Shown here piece after piece: positions 15,828 to 23,580 of a stretch of 46,550 bases of DNA (within the stretch, counting starts at the first letter, position 1; the number at the start of each line of letters is the position of its first letter). Source of the DNA: an uncultured Saprospiraceae bacterium (GTDB lineage Bacteria; Bacteroidota; Bacteroidia; Chitinophagales; Saprospiraceae); contig CALIZI010000028.1 in the NCBI GenBank assembly GCA_938028705.1, forward strand, positions 1-46,550, written 5' to 3'. A model generated the notes under the pieces. It worked only from the letters and a program-made list of their open reading frames with translations. It was not told the DNA's origin and did not search any database. The position numbers and the translations under genes are program-made.

Positions 15828-16187
15828 ATGGTACAAGTTGCAGAAAATAAGCAAGCGGAAGTTTATAATACACAGGATTCGGTATATTCAAAGGTCCTTG
15901 AAATCACCGAACATTTTGTGTTTGGTTCATGCCTGATTAATGAAGCGGAAAAGAAACTCAAACGAGTTAGATATAATAAAGATGTATTGAGCGAATTGGA
16001 TTTGAAAGTAGGTGATATTATTGAAGTGACGGTATTTACGAAACCCGGAGAAATCAAATCTACTTATACGAAAAATACGGAAGAGGAGGTGCTTAAAAAG
16101 TTTGAGCCGAAGGAGCGTGTGCGAGATGATTATTTCAAGGATATAGAATTTTCTAAGTTCTTCCAACCTCTACCAAGCGAAAAATGA
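15828..16187 (+). CDS. Small protein of unknown function, tandem copy 1
   Basis: 119 residues. Shares MVQVAENKQAE, VLEITEHFV, YNKDVL.ELDLK and the strand TVFTKPGEIKSTYTKNT with the next gene. The pattern of short strands around GDIIEVTVFTKPGEIK suggests a small beta-barrel, but I recognise no family. The stop overlaps the vestigial MBL start (ATGA at 16184-16187), the same overlap copy 2 has with the real MBL gene. It is therefore presumably a former direct partner of the MBL protein, duplicated in place. The C terminus differs (KERVRDDYFKD...). Confidence 0.7.
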   Translation: MVQVAENKQAEVYNTQDSVYSKVLEITEHFVFGSCLINEAEKKLKRVRYNKDVLSELDLKVGDIIEVTVFTKPGEIKSTYTKNTEEEVLKKFEPKERVRDDYFKDIEFSKFFQPLPSEK

Positions 16188-16261
16188 AAATCACCTTTAA
16201 AAACGTAGGGCAGATATCGAATTTACAACAAGAGAATACCTCACATTCAAAATTAATCATC

Positions 16262-16606
16262 ATGGTACAAGTTGCAGAAAATAAGCAAGCGGAAACGTAT
16301 AAAACAAAAGATACTGTCTATGCTCAAGTCCTTGAAATCACCGAGCATTTCGTCATTGGTTTGTGCATGATTAATGAGGAAGAACAAAGGTTTCAAAAAA
16401 GAAAATACAATAAAGATGTCTTGTGCGAATTAGACCTTAAAGAAGATGACATTATAGAAATAACAGTATTTACGAAACCGGGAGAAATTAAATCTACTTA
16501 CACCAAAAATACGAATCCTGATGTGCGGAAGAAATTTAGAATTGACGACCCTTTTAAAGATTTGGACTTTTCTATCTTGCTTCAACCCCTGCCGAGTGAC
16601 GAATGA
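16262..16606 (+). CDS. Small protein of unknown function, tandem copy 2
   Basis: 114 residues from ATG 16262, the position equivalent to the start of copy 1. An earlier in-frame ATG at 16184 belongs to the truncated MBL start left by the duplication. It is similar to copy 1 through VLEITEHFV, YNKDVLCELDLK and FTKPGEIKSTYTKNT, and diverges in the C-terminal third. It overlaps the MBL-fold gene by four bases, so the two are translationally coupled and likely to act together. No known domain is recognised. Confidence 0.7.
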   Translation: MVQVAENKQAETYKTKDTVYAQVLEITEHFVIGLCMINEEEQRFQKRKYNKDVLCELDLKEDDIIEITVFTKPGEIKSTYTKNTNPDVRKKFRIDDPFKDLDFSILLQPLPSDE

Positions 16607-17601
16607 AAATTACCTTTAAAAATGTGGGTCAAGGCGATTCAATTATCCTTGAATGGCATCGGGCAGATGGTTTTAATACGGGTATTTTGGATTGTAAAAA
16701 AATCGAAGGCAGCAATCCCGTTGTCCAACATCTAATTGATAATCAGACGGATAAAATATTTTTCATCCTCCTTTCTCACCCGCATTACGACCATTATTCA
16801 GGTCTCTTAGAATTACTCGAATTTTGTGAAAAAGAAAATATTACAATAAAATATTTTGCACACACAGCGCATATTGACCCTGCATATTTTAGGTGGTTCG
16901 AGACGAATAAAGAGGGTGCATTGGTGTTGGCAAAAATATTTACTAAATCCATTGAGTTACAAAAAAGTGGCTTGATTCATCACATTGGTTATCCCATTCA
17001 AGACTGGACTTTAAAGCTGAACGAAGACTATCATTTAATCAGTCTTTCGCCATCAGATAGCGAAATCAGACAATATTACAAGCAAGTCAACTTTTTTCAG
17101 AATCTTAGCAGAAAACAGTGTAGCCAATCTGCCAATCTACTCAGTACCGTTCTCAAAATTACTAACAAAGATTCATACATACTACTCACTTCCGATGCTG
17201 AAGTAAAGACCTTTGAGCGTCTTCATAAAACCTGTATGACTGATTATCTTGATGCACAACTAACACTTTGCCAAGTGCCACATCATGGTTCCCTCAACAA
17301 TCATTACCCTTCTCTTTGGAATGATTTAAGCAAAAAAATTAATTGTCCGGCTGTAATATCTGCCGGAGCGCATGGTAGTTATAATCATCCCGAACCGAAG
17401 GTTGTACAAAGTTTTGAACAAATGGGGTATCGCATCTATTCTACAAACTACATGAATCAAATAACTGATTTTACCCGTCCGGTAGGAGAAGATATATTGA
17501 GTGAGCGATTGAGCGCACATGATGAATTGATTGAACAACATCACATCGAAGCCGACCAAACTTTCACCTTCACCGAAGGACGCATACAAGAAGTCATTTG
17601 A
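16603..17601 (+). CDS. ComEC-like metallo-beta-lactamase-fold hydrolase
   Basis: 332 residues. The start MKITFKNVGQGDSIIL is the first strand of ComEC-type MBL domains. The metal site is LLSHPHYDHYSGL (HxHxDH), later LLTSDAE and the conserved VPHHGSLNNHYP, with ISAGAHGSYNHPEPKV following. There is no membrane domain, so it is a soluble stand-alone enzyme, possibly a nuclease or phosphodiesterase. Operon structure with the small duplicated proteins resembles an effector and regulator pair (inference). A role in defence is possible but not shown. Confidence 0.8.
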   Translation: MKITFKNVGQGDSIILEWHRADGFNTGILDCKKIEGSNPVVQHLIDNQTDKIFFILLSHPHYDHYSGLLELLEFCEKENITIKYFAHTAHIDPAYFRWFETNKEGALVLAKIFTKSIELQKSGLIHHIGYPIQDWTLKLNEDYHLISLSPSDSEIRQYYKQVNFFQNLSRKQCSQSANLLSTVLKITNKDSYILLTSDAEVKTFERLHKTCMTDYLDAQLTLCQVPHHGSLNNHYPSLWNDLSKKINCPAVISAGAHGSYNHPEPKVVQSFEQMGYRIYSTNYMNQITDFTRPVGEDILSERLSAHDELIEQHHIEADQTFTFTEGRIQEVI

Positions 17602-17812
17602 GTATTATTGTATATGAAAAAATTGCTACCTTTGGGCATCTGAAATTCGTTGGGAACTCGGCTTGGAAGGCTGAATAGCAGTTTATGCTTGTTATATTTT
17701 TTAAATAAAAGTATTTTATAATATTTTTAATATTAAAAATAAATAAATTATAAATTTATATTAAAAAAATAAAATTAATCATTAATCGTTCACCATTAAT
17801 CATTAAACAGTT
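17602..17812. other. Intergenic region: possible short transcript, AT block, repeated leader
   Basis: TTG near 17610 and TACCTTTG near 17627 resemble a promoter with a short spacer. The next 60 bases (about 17640-17700) are GC-richer than their surroundings and contain GGGAACTCGGCTTGGAAGG, but no open frame. Then about 80 bases (17697-17777) are almost pure A/T. The last part (17775-17812) repeats ATTAATCATT-like units up to the next ATG. Confidence 0.4.
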
Positions 17813-18070
17813 ATGCAATTAAAATTCAAAAACATCACACCCGAAATCTATTCAAAACTCAAGCACGTCATGGGCAAAATGGGTGTCGAAATGGAAGGCG
17901 AAAACGGCGACATTTCCACCAAAGGCATCAAAGGCAATTACGCGCTTAATTCCGATGACGAAACGCTCGAAATTGCCATCACAAAAACGCCCATGTTGAT
18001 GCCTAAAAAATTGATAGCCGGACAAATCAAGGATACCATTACCAAAATGGGAGGTGAAGTGATTGTCTGA
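17813..18070 (+). CDS. Conserved-looking small protein of unknown function
   Basis: 85 residues, with a composition compatible with a small alpha/beta domain: MQLKFKNITPEIYSKLKHVM, then a charged turn GVEMEGENGDISTKGIKGN, then TLEIAITKTPMLMPKKLIAGQIKDTITKMGG. No signal peptide or membrane segment. It is isolated between two nearly pure A/T blocks, so it is probably transcribed separately from the adenylation gene downstream. I do not recognise a family. Confidence 0.6.
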   Translation: MQLKFKNITPEIYSKLKHVMGKMGVEMEGENGDISTKGIKGNYALNSDDETLEIAITKTPMLMPKKLIAGQIKDTITKMGGEVIV

Positions 18071-18219
18071 AAATAGTATCACGATTGCAGTTAGCTGGGT
18101 ACATTGAGATATAATAAATTTTAACTAAAATTATTTTATAATTTATTTTTTTATGAAAATTAATATTTTATAAATATTTTTATTACAAATAATTTTACCC
18201 GCAAATCTATTCCACACGA
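18071..18219. other. Intergenic region dominated by an extreme A/T block
   Basis: About 88 bases (18108-18195) contain only around three G or C. No gene or hairpin with GC stem is visible. Similar blocks lie at 17697-17777 and 19776-19856. This one immediately precedes the DltA-like gene and probably holds its promoter. Confidence 0.6.
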
Positions 18220-19731
18220 ATGAAAACCATATTTGAACGATTGCACCATTCGCTTTCTGAGCATCGGCACAGGAATGCTTGCTGCATCAAAGAGACCTTT
18301 TATACTTACGGTCAACTATCCGTTGAGGTCAACAAAATCCGTCAATGTTTGCGTAAAGAAGTGCCTGCGGATGATCAGTATGTCGGGCTTATCGGTAACG
18401 ACGATGTTCAGACTTACGCAGCAGTTTTGGCACTTTGGTTTGAGGGAAAAGCCTTTGTGCCGATTCGTCCGAATACGGCTGAAGACCGCAAAATATCCAT
18501 TATCGAACAGATAGGCATCCGCAGCATACTCGACTCGCGGGGGCAATCCACATTCGGAAATTACAACTGGATAAATACCGCCAATTTGCCGGAAGCCGAT
18601 ACTGAATTTAGTGATTTTGAAGGCGGCTTGAGCGATGATTTAGCCTACATTCTCTTTACCTCCGGCACTACGGGCAAGCCCAAAGGCATACCCGTATCGC
18701 GCAGCAATATTAATGCTTTCATTAAGGCATTTGAAACCGATAATCCGATTCAACTCAATGAAGAAGACCGCTGCCTACAGATGTTTGAATTTACATTTGA
18801 TATGTCGGTTATGTGTTATTTGTTATCCTTCCTTGCAGGGGCTTGTATTTACACCATACCGGAGGGCAAAATCAAGAGCAATTACATCTTTGAACTCTTG
18901 GAAAAATATCGCCTGACATACTCGGCTGTCGTGCCTTCCGTTATTCATTTTTTGCGTAAATATTTTGATGAAATACATTGCCCTGACTTGCGATATAGTA
19001 TTTTGGCAGGCGAACCCCTCCACGAAAGTGTGATGAAAGAATGGGCAGTATGTGCGCCTAATGCACTGATTACCAACCTATACGGACCTACGGAAAATAC
19101 GGTAATTTGTACCCAATACGATTATAAGCGGACAGGTGACAACAAAGCTTATCACGATGTACTGCCCGTAGGAAGGGTCTTGGGCGACAATGATATTATC
19201 ATCGTGGATAAAGAAAATAACATCCTGCCACCGCATCAGGAAGGTGAGTTGTGTATTGCCGGACCTCAACTTATTGAAGGTTATTGGAAGAACGAAGAAA
19301 AGAATAAATACGCATTTTTTGATTTGGAACACGAAGGGCAAATCAAGAAATTTTACCGCACAGGCGACTTATGTTATTACGATGAGGACGGCGATTATAT
19401 GTACATCGGTCGCGTTGATTTTCAAGTCAAAATACGCGGATTTCGGGTAGAATTGGCAGAGGTGGAAGTCCACGCAAAACACGTTTTGAAAGGCAGTAAT
19501 CTTGTAGCACTTGCCTACACCGAACCCAAAAATAATGTCACCGTACTCGCTATGGCTATCGAAGGAAAAGCTACCGATACTGCCCCCATTGATGCGTATC
19601 TGCAAAGCCAATTACCGGATTATATGATACCTTCTGATTATATTTTTTATAATAATTTCCCTTTAAGTGTCAATGGTAAAATAGACCGAAAAAAAATCGC
19701 CAAAGACCTTGTAGGGAAAGTTAAAATGTAA
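18220..19731 (+). CDS. DltA-like amino-acid adenylating enzyme
   Basis: 503 residues, the length of DltA and of stand-alone NRPS adenylation domains. Core motifs: FTSGTTGKPKG (146-156), FTFDMSVM (191-198), where the aspartate normally holds the amino group of an amino acid, YGPTEN (288-293), YRTGDLCYYDEDGDYMYIGR, DFQVKIRGFRVELAEVE, and the catalytic lysine in VNGKIDRKK. DltA activates D-alanine and loads it on the carrier DltC. With a carrier protein, an SGNH protein and an MBOAT within 3.6 kb downstream, this is probably the first enzyme of a Dlt-like modification pathway. The amino acid is unknown. Confidence 0.85.
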   Translation: MKTIFERLHHSLSEHRHRNACCIKETFYTYGQLSVEVNKIRQCLRKEVPADDQYVGLIGNDDVQTYAAVLALWFEGKAFVPIRPNTAEDRKISIIEQIGIRSILDSRGQSTFGNYNWINTANLPEADTEFSDFEGGLSDDLAYILFTSGTTGKPKGIPVSRSNINAFIKAFETDNPIQLNEEDRCLQMFEFTFDMSVMCYLLSFLAGACIYTIPEGKIKSNYIFELLEKYRLTYSAVVPSVIHFLRKYFDEIHCPDLRYSILAGEPLHESVMKEWAVCAPNALITNLYGPTENTVICTQYDYKRTGDNKAYHDVLPVGRVLGDNDIIIVDKENNILPPHQEGELCIAGPQLIEGYWKNEEKNKYAFFDLEHEGQIKKFYRTGDLCYYDEDGDYMYIGRVDFQVKIRGFRVELAEVEVHAKHVLKGSNLVALAYTEPKNNVTVLAMAIEGKATDTAPIDAYLQSQLPDYMIPSDYIFYNNFPLSVNGKIDRKKIAKDLVGKVKM

Positions 19732-19910
19732 AATTTAAAATAATAAATGTAAAAGTGTCGATAGTACATGAATTACATTTTTTAAAAAATAAAATTTATA
19801 AATAATTTATTTTTAATAATAAAAATATTTTAACATAAATTAATAAAAATATTTATACTGCGTTCCCTTTTACATTTTAAATTTCTTATTTTACATTTTA
19901 AATTTCTTTC
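19732..19910. other. Intergenic region: inverted AT-rich ends around a pure A/T block
   Basis: The left edge (AAATGTAAAATTTAAAATAA from about 19724) is roughly the reverse complement of the right edge, which is a direct repeat of TTTTACATTTTAAATTTCTT (two copies, about 19867-19906). Between them, 19776-19856 is nearly all A/T. The whole gap could fold into one long hairpin before the GNAT start. Confidence 0.6.
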
Positions 19911-20564
19911 ATGTATAAAATTCGCAAAGCCACTGAAACTGATATTCCTTTTTTGATAGAAACCATTATTCAAGCGGAAAAAAGCGGTACGGACAAGTTA
20001 GGTTTGGCGACTTTATTTGACTTATCGGAAGATGAGGTTCGTAGCAATCTGACCGCTATTTTGGAAGAAGAAATGGAAGGCTGCGAATTTTCGGTGACCA
20101 GCTTTTTAGTGGCAGAATATGAGGGCGAAACCGTAGCGGCAGTTGGAGGTTGGATAGAAGCCTTCGAGGGTGCGACTGCCTCCGCTACGCTTCGCGCCAA
20201 TCTCATTTTATTCACCATATCGACTGCGGCTCGTGAAGCTATCCAACGCAACAAAAAATATGTCGAAAACCTCAACTTTGACCGCGAGCCGGACACCCTT
20301 CAAATCGAATACGTGTATGTAGCCTCCGCACATCGCGGACAGCAACTTGCCGGACAACTTATCGCTGCACATATCAAACATGCCCGACAAATATTTCCCA
20401 GCATCAAGAAAGCACAAGTACAAATATTTGGCAATAATGAAAAAGCCGAAAAAGCCTATCAAAAAATAGGTTTCGTCACCCAAAAAACAAATACACTGAC
20501 ACACGCAGACACCTTGAATTTTTTACCTCATCATGAAAAAAAATTAATGGAATTACATTTGTAG
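19911..20564 (+). CDS. GNAT-family N-acetyltransferase
   Basis: 217 residues. N-terminal MYKIRKATETDIPFLIETI is a standard GNAT opening. Motif A is IEYVYVASAHRGQQLAGQLI with the RGQQLA acyl-CoA phosphate loop, and motif B is FGNNEKAEKAYQKIGFV. It acetylates an amine using acetyl-CoA. It sits between the DltA-like and carrier-protein genes, so it may act on the same amino-acid or aminosugar substrate. That link is by position only. Confidence 0.85.
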   Translation: MYKIRKATETDIPFLIETIIQAEKSGTDKLGLATLFDLSEDEVRSNLTAILEEEMEGCEFSVTSFLVAEYEGETVAAVGGWIEAFEGATASATLRANLILFTISTAAREAIQRNKKYVENLNFDREPDTLQIEYVYVASAHRGQQLAGQLIAAHIKHARQIFPSIKKAQVQIFGNNEKAEKAYQKIGFVTQKTNTLTHADTLNFLPHHEKKLMELHL

Positions 20565-20643
20565 ATGAGAGAAAAGAGATGAAAATAAATAATGACTTTC
20601 ACGCATATTATGTATCTCTCTACTCTCCACTCTTTTTAAAATT

Positions 20644-20877
20644 ATGAATACACTTACACAACTCAAAACCCTTATTGCCGGTGAGCTTAAAAAACCAGCA
20701 GAAGAACTAGACGAAAACATCGAAGTCGGTAATATTTCGGGTTGGGATTCGATGACCCATATTGCGATTATCACTGCTATTGAAGAACAGTTTGATATTA
20801 AATTCAAACTCCGCGAAATCAACAACATCACCAATATCATTTCCATTGCCGAATTGGTCGAAAAGAAACAAAGCTAG
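20644..20877 (+). CDS. Acyl/peptidyl carrier protein (DltC-like)
   Basis: 77 residues, full carrier-protein length. The phosphopantetheine attachment serine is Ser36 in GWDSMTHI, followed by the recognition helix IITAIEEQFDIKF. It would be converted to the holo form and loaded by the adenylating enzyme at 18220-19731, then hand its cargo to the MBOAT at 21908. DltC has the same size and the same neighbours. Distances suggest an operon with the GNAT and the SGNH gene. Confidence 0.88.
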   Translation: MNTLTQLKTLIAGELKKPAEELDENIEVGNISGWDSMTHIAIITAIEEQFDIKFKLREINNITNIISIAELVEKKQS

Positions 20878-20939
20878 CGTTCAAAATTATTCACACATTC
20901 AAAATTCATTCACACATTCAAAATTCACTCATTATTTAG
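20878..20939 (+). repeat. Tandem repeated leader before the SGNH gene
   Basis: Three to four degenerate units of CACACATTCAAAATTCA fill the gap from the carrier-protein stop to the GTG start at 20940. The same text, on the opposite strand, appears near 28290-28330. Confidence 0.75.
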
Positions 20940-21836
20940 GTGTTAGGTTTCTTAAAAAAAACAGGGCTTTTTCTGGGGATATTTTTCCTTTTGCCGGAGT
21001 TGGTTTTTAATTTGATTGTTCCGAAAATCAGTTATCACCAAAACTACGAAAAGGCTGCACGTCTATTGCCCAAAGTTGATGAGCAAACGACTTTGTTCAT
21101 TGGTGCAAGTCGTATTGAGTGGGGCATCAAACCACTTGTTATTGAAGGATTAACGGATAGAAAAGTCTATAATTTGGCTTTCCCCGGCAGCAATGGTTTA
21201 GATGTATTGGCGTACTTAAAAAAGCATCAAATTTTCCCGAAGGAAATCATTATTGGTACGGCACCGCTTCATTTTACCGTTACCAATTTTGATATAGAAA
21301 ATCTGGATACGAGTTTTTCCAATGCCTTTTATTTGAATGCTCAATACCAGTTCAAAAAGTGGTCGTATTTGTACGAAAAGCGGTCATTGGAATATTTTTA
21401 TAAAAGAAAAAAACCGTTTTTTCTCCGGCACAAATACGATAAAAGAGGCGGCGTAGTGGTCAGAGAACGCGGCGATTATGCAGAGCGTTTGCGCTTCCAA
21501 CAAGAGGATTTTGCGGATGTGGCAGGACGAAAATTTAAGACGAGTTTTGAAGAATATTGCTCAAAAATGGCTCAGGAAATTGCTTTTTTTCAACAAAAGG
21601 GTGTGCGGGTCAGTGCGCTTATAATGCCCGTTTGTACGGAGCTTCGGGAGATTGAAAACCGCGTCGCAGAACTGGATTATTCCACTGTTCCTTTTGATAA
21701 GGTCTTTGATTTTCGGACATATTACGACCCTAAAAAATCACAAATACCTGACGCTGATATTTACGTTGATTGTTCGCACCTCAGCCCCGAATATGCCGCA
21801 GAATTTTCCAAAATAATCGCCCGCGAATTACAGTAA
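20940..21836 (+). CDS. SGNH-like membrane-anchored protein, MBOAT partner 2 (DltD-like role)
   Basis: 298 residues from GTG 20940. One N-terminal membrane helix (LFLGIFFLLPELVFNLIV) anchors an extracytoplasmic domain. LFIGASRIEWGIKPL carries the nucleophile-type GxS block, LAFPGSNGLDVLAYL a GxN-like block, and VDCSHLSPEYAAEF the C-terminal D..H block of SGNH hydrolases. DltD and AlgJ/X occupy the same place beside MBOAT proteins. It precedes the MBOAT gene, separated by 71 bases of tandem repeats. Confidence 0.7.
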   Translation: MLGFLKKTGLFLGIFFLLPELVFNLIVPKISYHQNYEKAARLLPKVDEQTTLFIGASRIEWGIKPLVIEGLTDRKVYNLAFPGSNGLDVLAYLKKHQIFPKEIIIGTAPLHFTVTNFDIENLDTSFSNAFYLNAQYQFKKWSYLYEKRSLEYFYKRKKPFFLRHKYDKRGGVVVRERGDYAERLRFQQEDFADVAGRKFKTSFEEYCSKMAQEIAFFQQKGVRVSALIMPVCTELREIENRVAELDYSTVPFDKVFDFRTYYDPKKSQIPDADIYVDCSHLSPEYAAEFSKIIARELQ

Positions 21837-21907
21837 CTCACTACTCACTACTCACTACTCAATACTCAATACTCACTACCCACTACTCAATACTCGCTAC
21901 TCAAATA
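21837..21907 (+). repeat. ACTCACT/ACTCAAT tandem repeat before MBOAT copy 2
   Basis: Nine or more units of the type ACTCACT or ACTCAAT run continuously from the SGNH stop to just before ATG 21908. It is the clearest short tandem repeat of the window. An upstream in-frame ATG at 21770 would make the repeat coding, but homology of the MBOAT start (MLFNSLDF) places the true start at 21908. Confidence 0.85.
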
Positions 21908-23329
21908 ATGCTATTCAACTCATTAGATTTTCTGATATTTCTGCCCATTGTTTTTGCAGGATATTGGTTTTTATTTCACAAAGACCTCAAAGTACAAAAT
22001 GCCTTTGTACTGGTCGCCAGTTATGTATTTTACGGTTGGTGGGATTGGCGATTTATGGGCTTGATTTTCATCAGTTCACTGGTGGATTTTACCGTTGGGC
22101 AAGCCTTGTACAAAGCCGAAGGCAGCGGGCGCGAAAAATACTGGTTGTGGCTTAGTCTGGCGGTCAATTTGGGCTTGCTCGGCTTCTTCAAATACTTCAA
22201 TTTTTTCACCGAATCTTTCGCCTATGCCATGAATGGTATTGGCATTCAGGTTGACCCTTTTACCTTAAATATTATTTTGCCCGTAGGCATTAGTTTTTAT
22301 ACTTTTCAGACCCTTAGTTATACCCTTGATATTTATTTTGGCAAGATAAAACCGACCAAAGATCCGATAGCATTTTTCGCCTTTGTGAGTTTCTTTCCGC
22401 AGTTGGTGGCGGGTCCTATTGAGCGTGCATCCAACCTGCTTCCGCAATTTCAAAAAAAGCGACAATTTGACCGACAACTCGCCGAAGACGGTCTCAAACA
22501 AATCCTCTGGGGTATGTTCAAAAAGGTCGTCATTGCCGACAATTGTGCGGTCTTTGTCAACCAATATTTCCAACAGCCCGATGCATATTCTGCTAGTGTC
22601 CTGCTCTTAGGTTTATTCTATTTCGGCATTCAGATTTATTGCGATTTCAGCGGATATTCCGACATTGCGATTGGTACGGGCAAGCTCTTTGGCTTCCGGC
22701 TTTCCCTCAATTTCAACTACCCCTATTTCGCCACGTCGCTTGCCGATTTTTGGCGAAAATGGCACATTTCCCTCACCCGTTGGCTCACCGAATACGTCTA
22801 TTACACCATCGTATTCACCAAAAAGCATTTGGGCAAACGAGCTATCGTCATGGGTATTTTTGCGACCTTTATGTTGAGTGGAATTTGGCATGGAGCGGGC
22901 TGGCATTTCGTCGTTTTTGGGGCGGTGCATACTACGGGTTTGATTGTCGAATATCTGACTACCGATATTCGTACAAAAATGACGGCTCGCTACGGTTGGG
23001 CATTCAAGGCATTGGGCTATCTTGCCACACTTACGGTTGTCAGTATCGGCTTCATTTTCTTTAGGGCAGAAAATATGCAACATGCCATGCAATACTTCGG
23101 CGAGCTATGCGACAGTTCTATATTTCAGCTGCCCAATGAAGGACGAAAATTGATACCTTTTTGCTTGCTATTTTTGGGCATAGAATATATATACAGAAAT
23201 TCGACATACACCATTCAGAAACTGAAATTTCCGATAGCCATACGTTGGAGCATTTATTATGTATTGGTACTCAGCATCTTTTATCTCCAACCCGACCAAC
23301 CCATTGATTTTATTTATTTCAGATTTTAA
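21908..23329 (+). CDS. MBOAT O-acyltransferase (DltB/AlgI-like), copy 2
   Basis: 473 residues from ATG 21908, matching the starts of the other two copies. Signatures: LPVGISFYTFQTLSYTLDIY, FFPQLVAGPIERASNLLPQF, FWRKWHISLTRWLTEYVYY (a different loop from the FRDYVYIPLGGS of copies 1 and 3) and the active-site segment LSGIWHGAGWHFVVFGAVHT. It is the presumed membrane acyltransferase of the Dlt-like set, receiving an acyl or aminoacyl group from the carrier protein at 20644. The divergent loop suggests a different substrate from the other copies. Confidence 0.92.
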   Translation: MLFNSLDFLIFLPIVFAGYWFLFHKDLKVQNAFVLVASYVFYGWWDWRFMGLIFISSLVDFTVGQALYKAEGSGREKYWLWLSLAVNLGLLGFFKYFNFFTESFAYAMNGIGIQVDPFTLNIILPVGISFYTFQTLSYTLDIYFGKIKPTKDPIAFFAFVSFFPQLVAGPIERASNLLPQFQKKRQFDRQLAEDGLKQILWGMFKKVVIADNCAVFVNQYFQQPDAYSASVLLLGLFYFGIQIYCDFSGYSDIAIGTGKLFGFRLSLNFNYPYFATSLADFWRKWHISLTRWLTEYVYYTIVFTKKHLGKRAIVMGIFATFMLSGIWHGAGWHFVVFGAVHTTGLIVEYLTTDIRTKMTARYGWAFKALGYLATLTVVSIGFIFFRAENMQHAMQYFGELCDSSIFQLPNEGRKLIPFCLLFLGIEYIYRNSTYTIQKLKFPIAIRWSIYYVLVLSIFYLQPDQPIDFIYFRF

Positions 23330-23580
23330 TAATACAGTACAGGCTGCTTTAGCTGCCCAACTAACGAGGTCTTTTTTTATTTTTAAAAATGCTTTAGCTT
23401 GACACCGTAGCACAGTGCTTCCAGCCTGTGTTTTCTCTAAACGATACGAAGTCAGTGCCTTATAGTTTTCACGTATCTATGTTCGTTTTTCACTCTCTGC
23501 CGATAGCTATCGGCATAAATATATGGATAGTTGAAGGTTGCGCTTGGCGTACAAATTAGAAGTTGAATATTATTTGCCTA
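23330..23580. other. Intergenic region between convergent genes with repeat fragments
   Basis: ACAGGCTG at about 23341 and CAGCCTGT at about 23423 form the ends of a hairpin-like element. 23404-23430 (CCGTAGCACAGTGCTTCCAG...) is a member of the repeat family seen at 39148. At 23498-23515 TGCCGATAGCTATCGGCA is a perfect 18-base palindrome of a family also present at 10206 and 30931. No gene is seen. The region separates convergent transcripts and may serve as a bidirectional terminator. Confidence 0.6.

Larger units (their letters stand above)
15775..16630 (+). repeat. Tandem duplication (about 439-bp unit) at the MBL-fold gene
   Basis: Unit 1 runs from about 15775 to 16213 and unit 2 from about 16214 onward. 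Both hold the same leader (GAATTTACAA...AATTAATCATC), a small gene beginning MVQVAENKQAE, and the first ten codons of the MBL-fold gene (MKITFKNVGQ). Unit 1 ends after those ten codons, at 16213, where the next leader begins. Confidence 0.85.

Noticed and set aside
16184-16261. Longer form of the second small tandem protein
   Set aside because: The first ten codons are the truncated MBL start left by the duplication; the homologous start is at 16262.
17630-17700. tRNA or known riboswitch
   Set aside because: No T-loop GTTC motif, no cloverleaf pairing and no recognised riboswitch core.
21770-21907. Longer form of the second MBOAT through the ACTCACT repeats
   Set aside because: The other two copies start with MLFNSI at the position equivalent to 21908; the extra 46 residues are translated repeat.
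21837-21907. CRISPR-like array
   Set aside because: Units of 7-8 bases without spacers form a simple tandem repeat.
22613-23092. Minus-strand open frame of 159 codons
   Set aside because: It is antisense to the active-site region of MBOAT copy 2 and has no family features.
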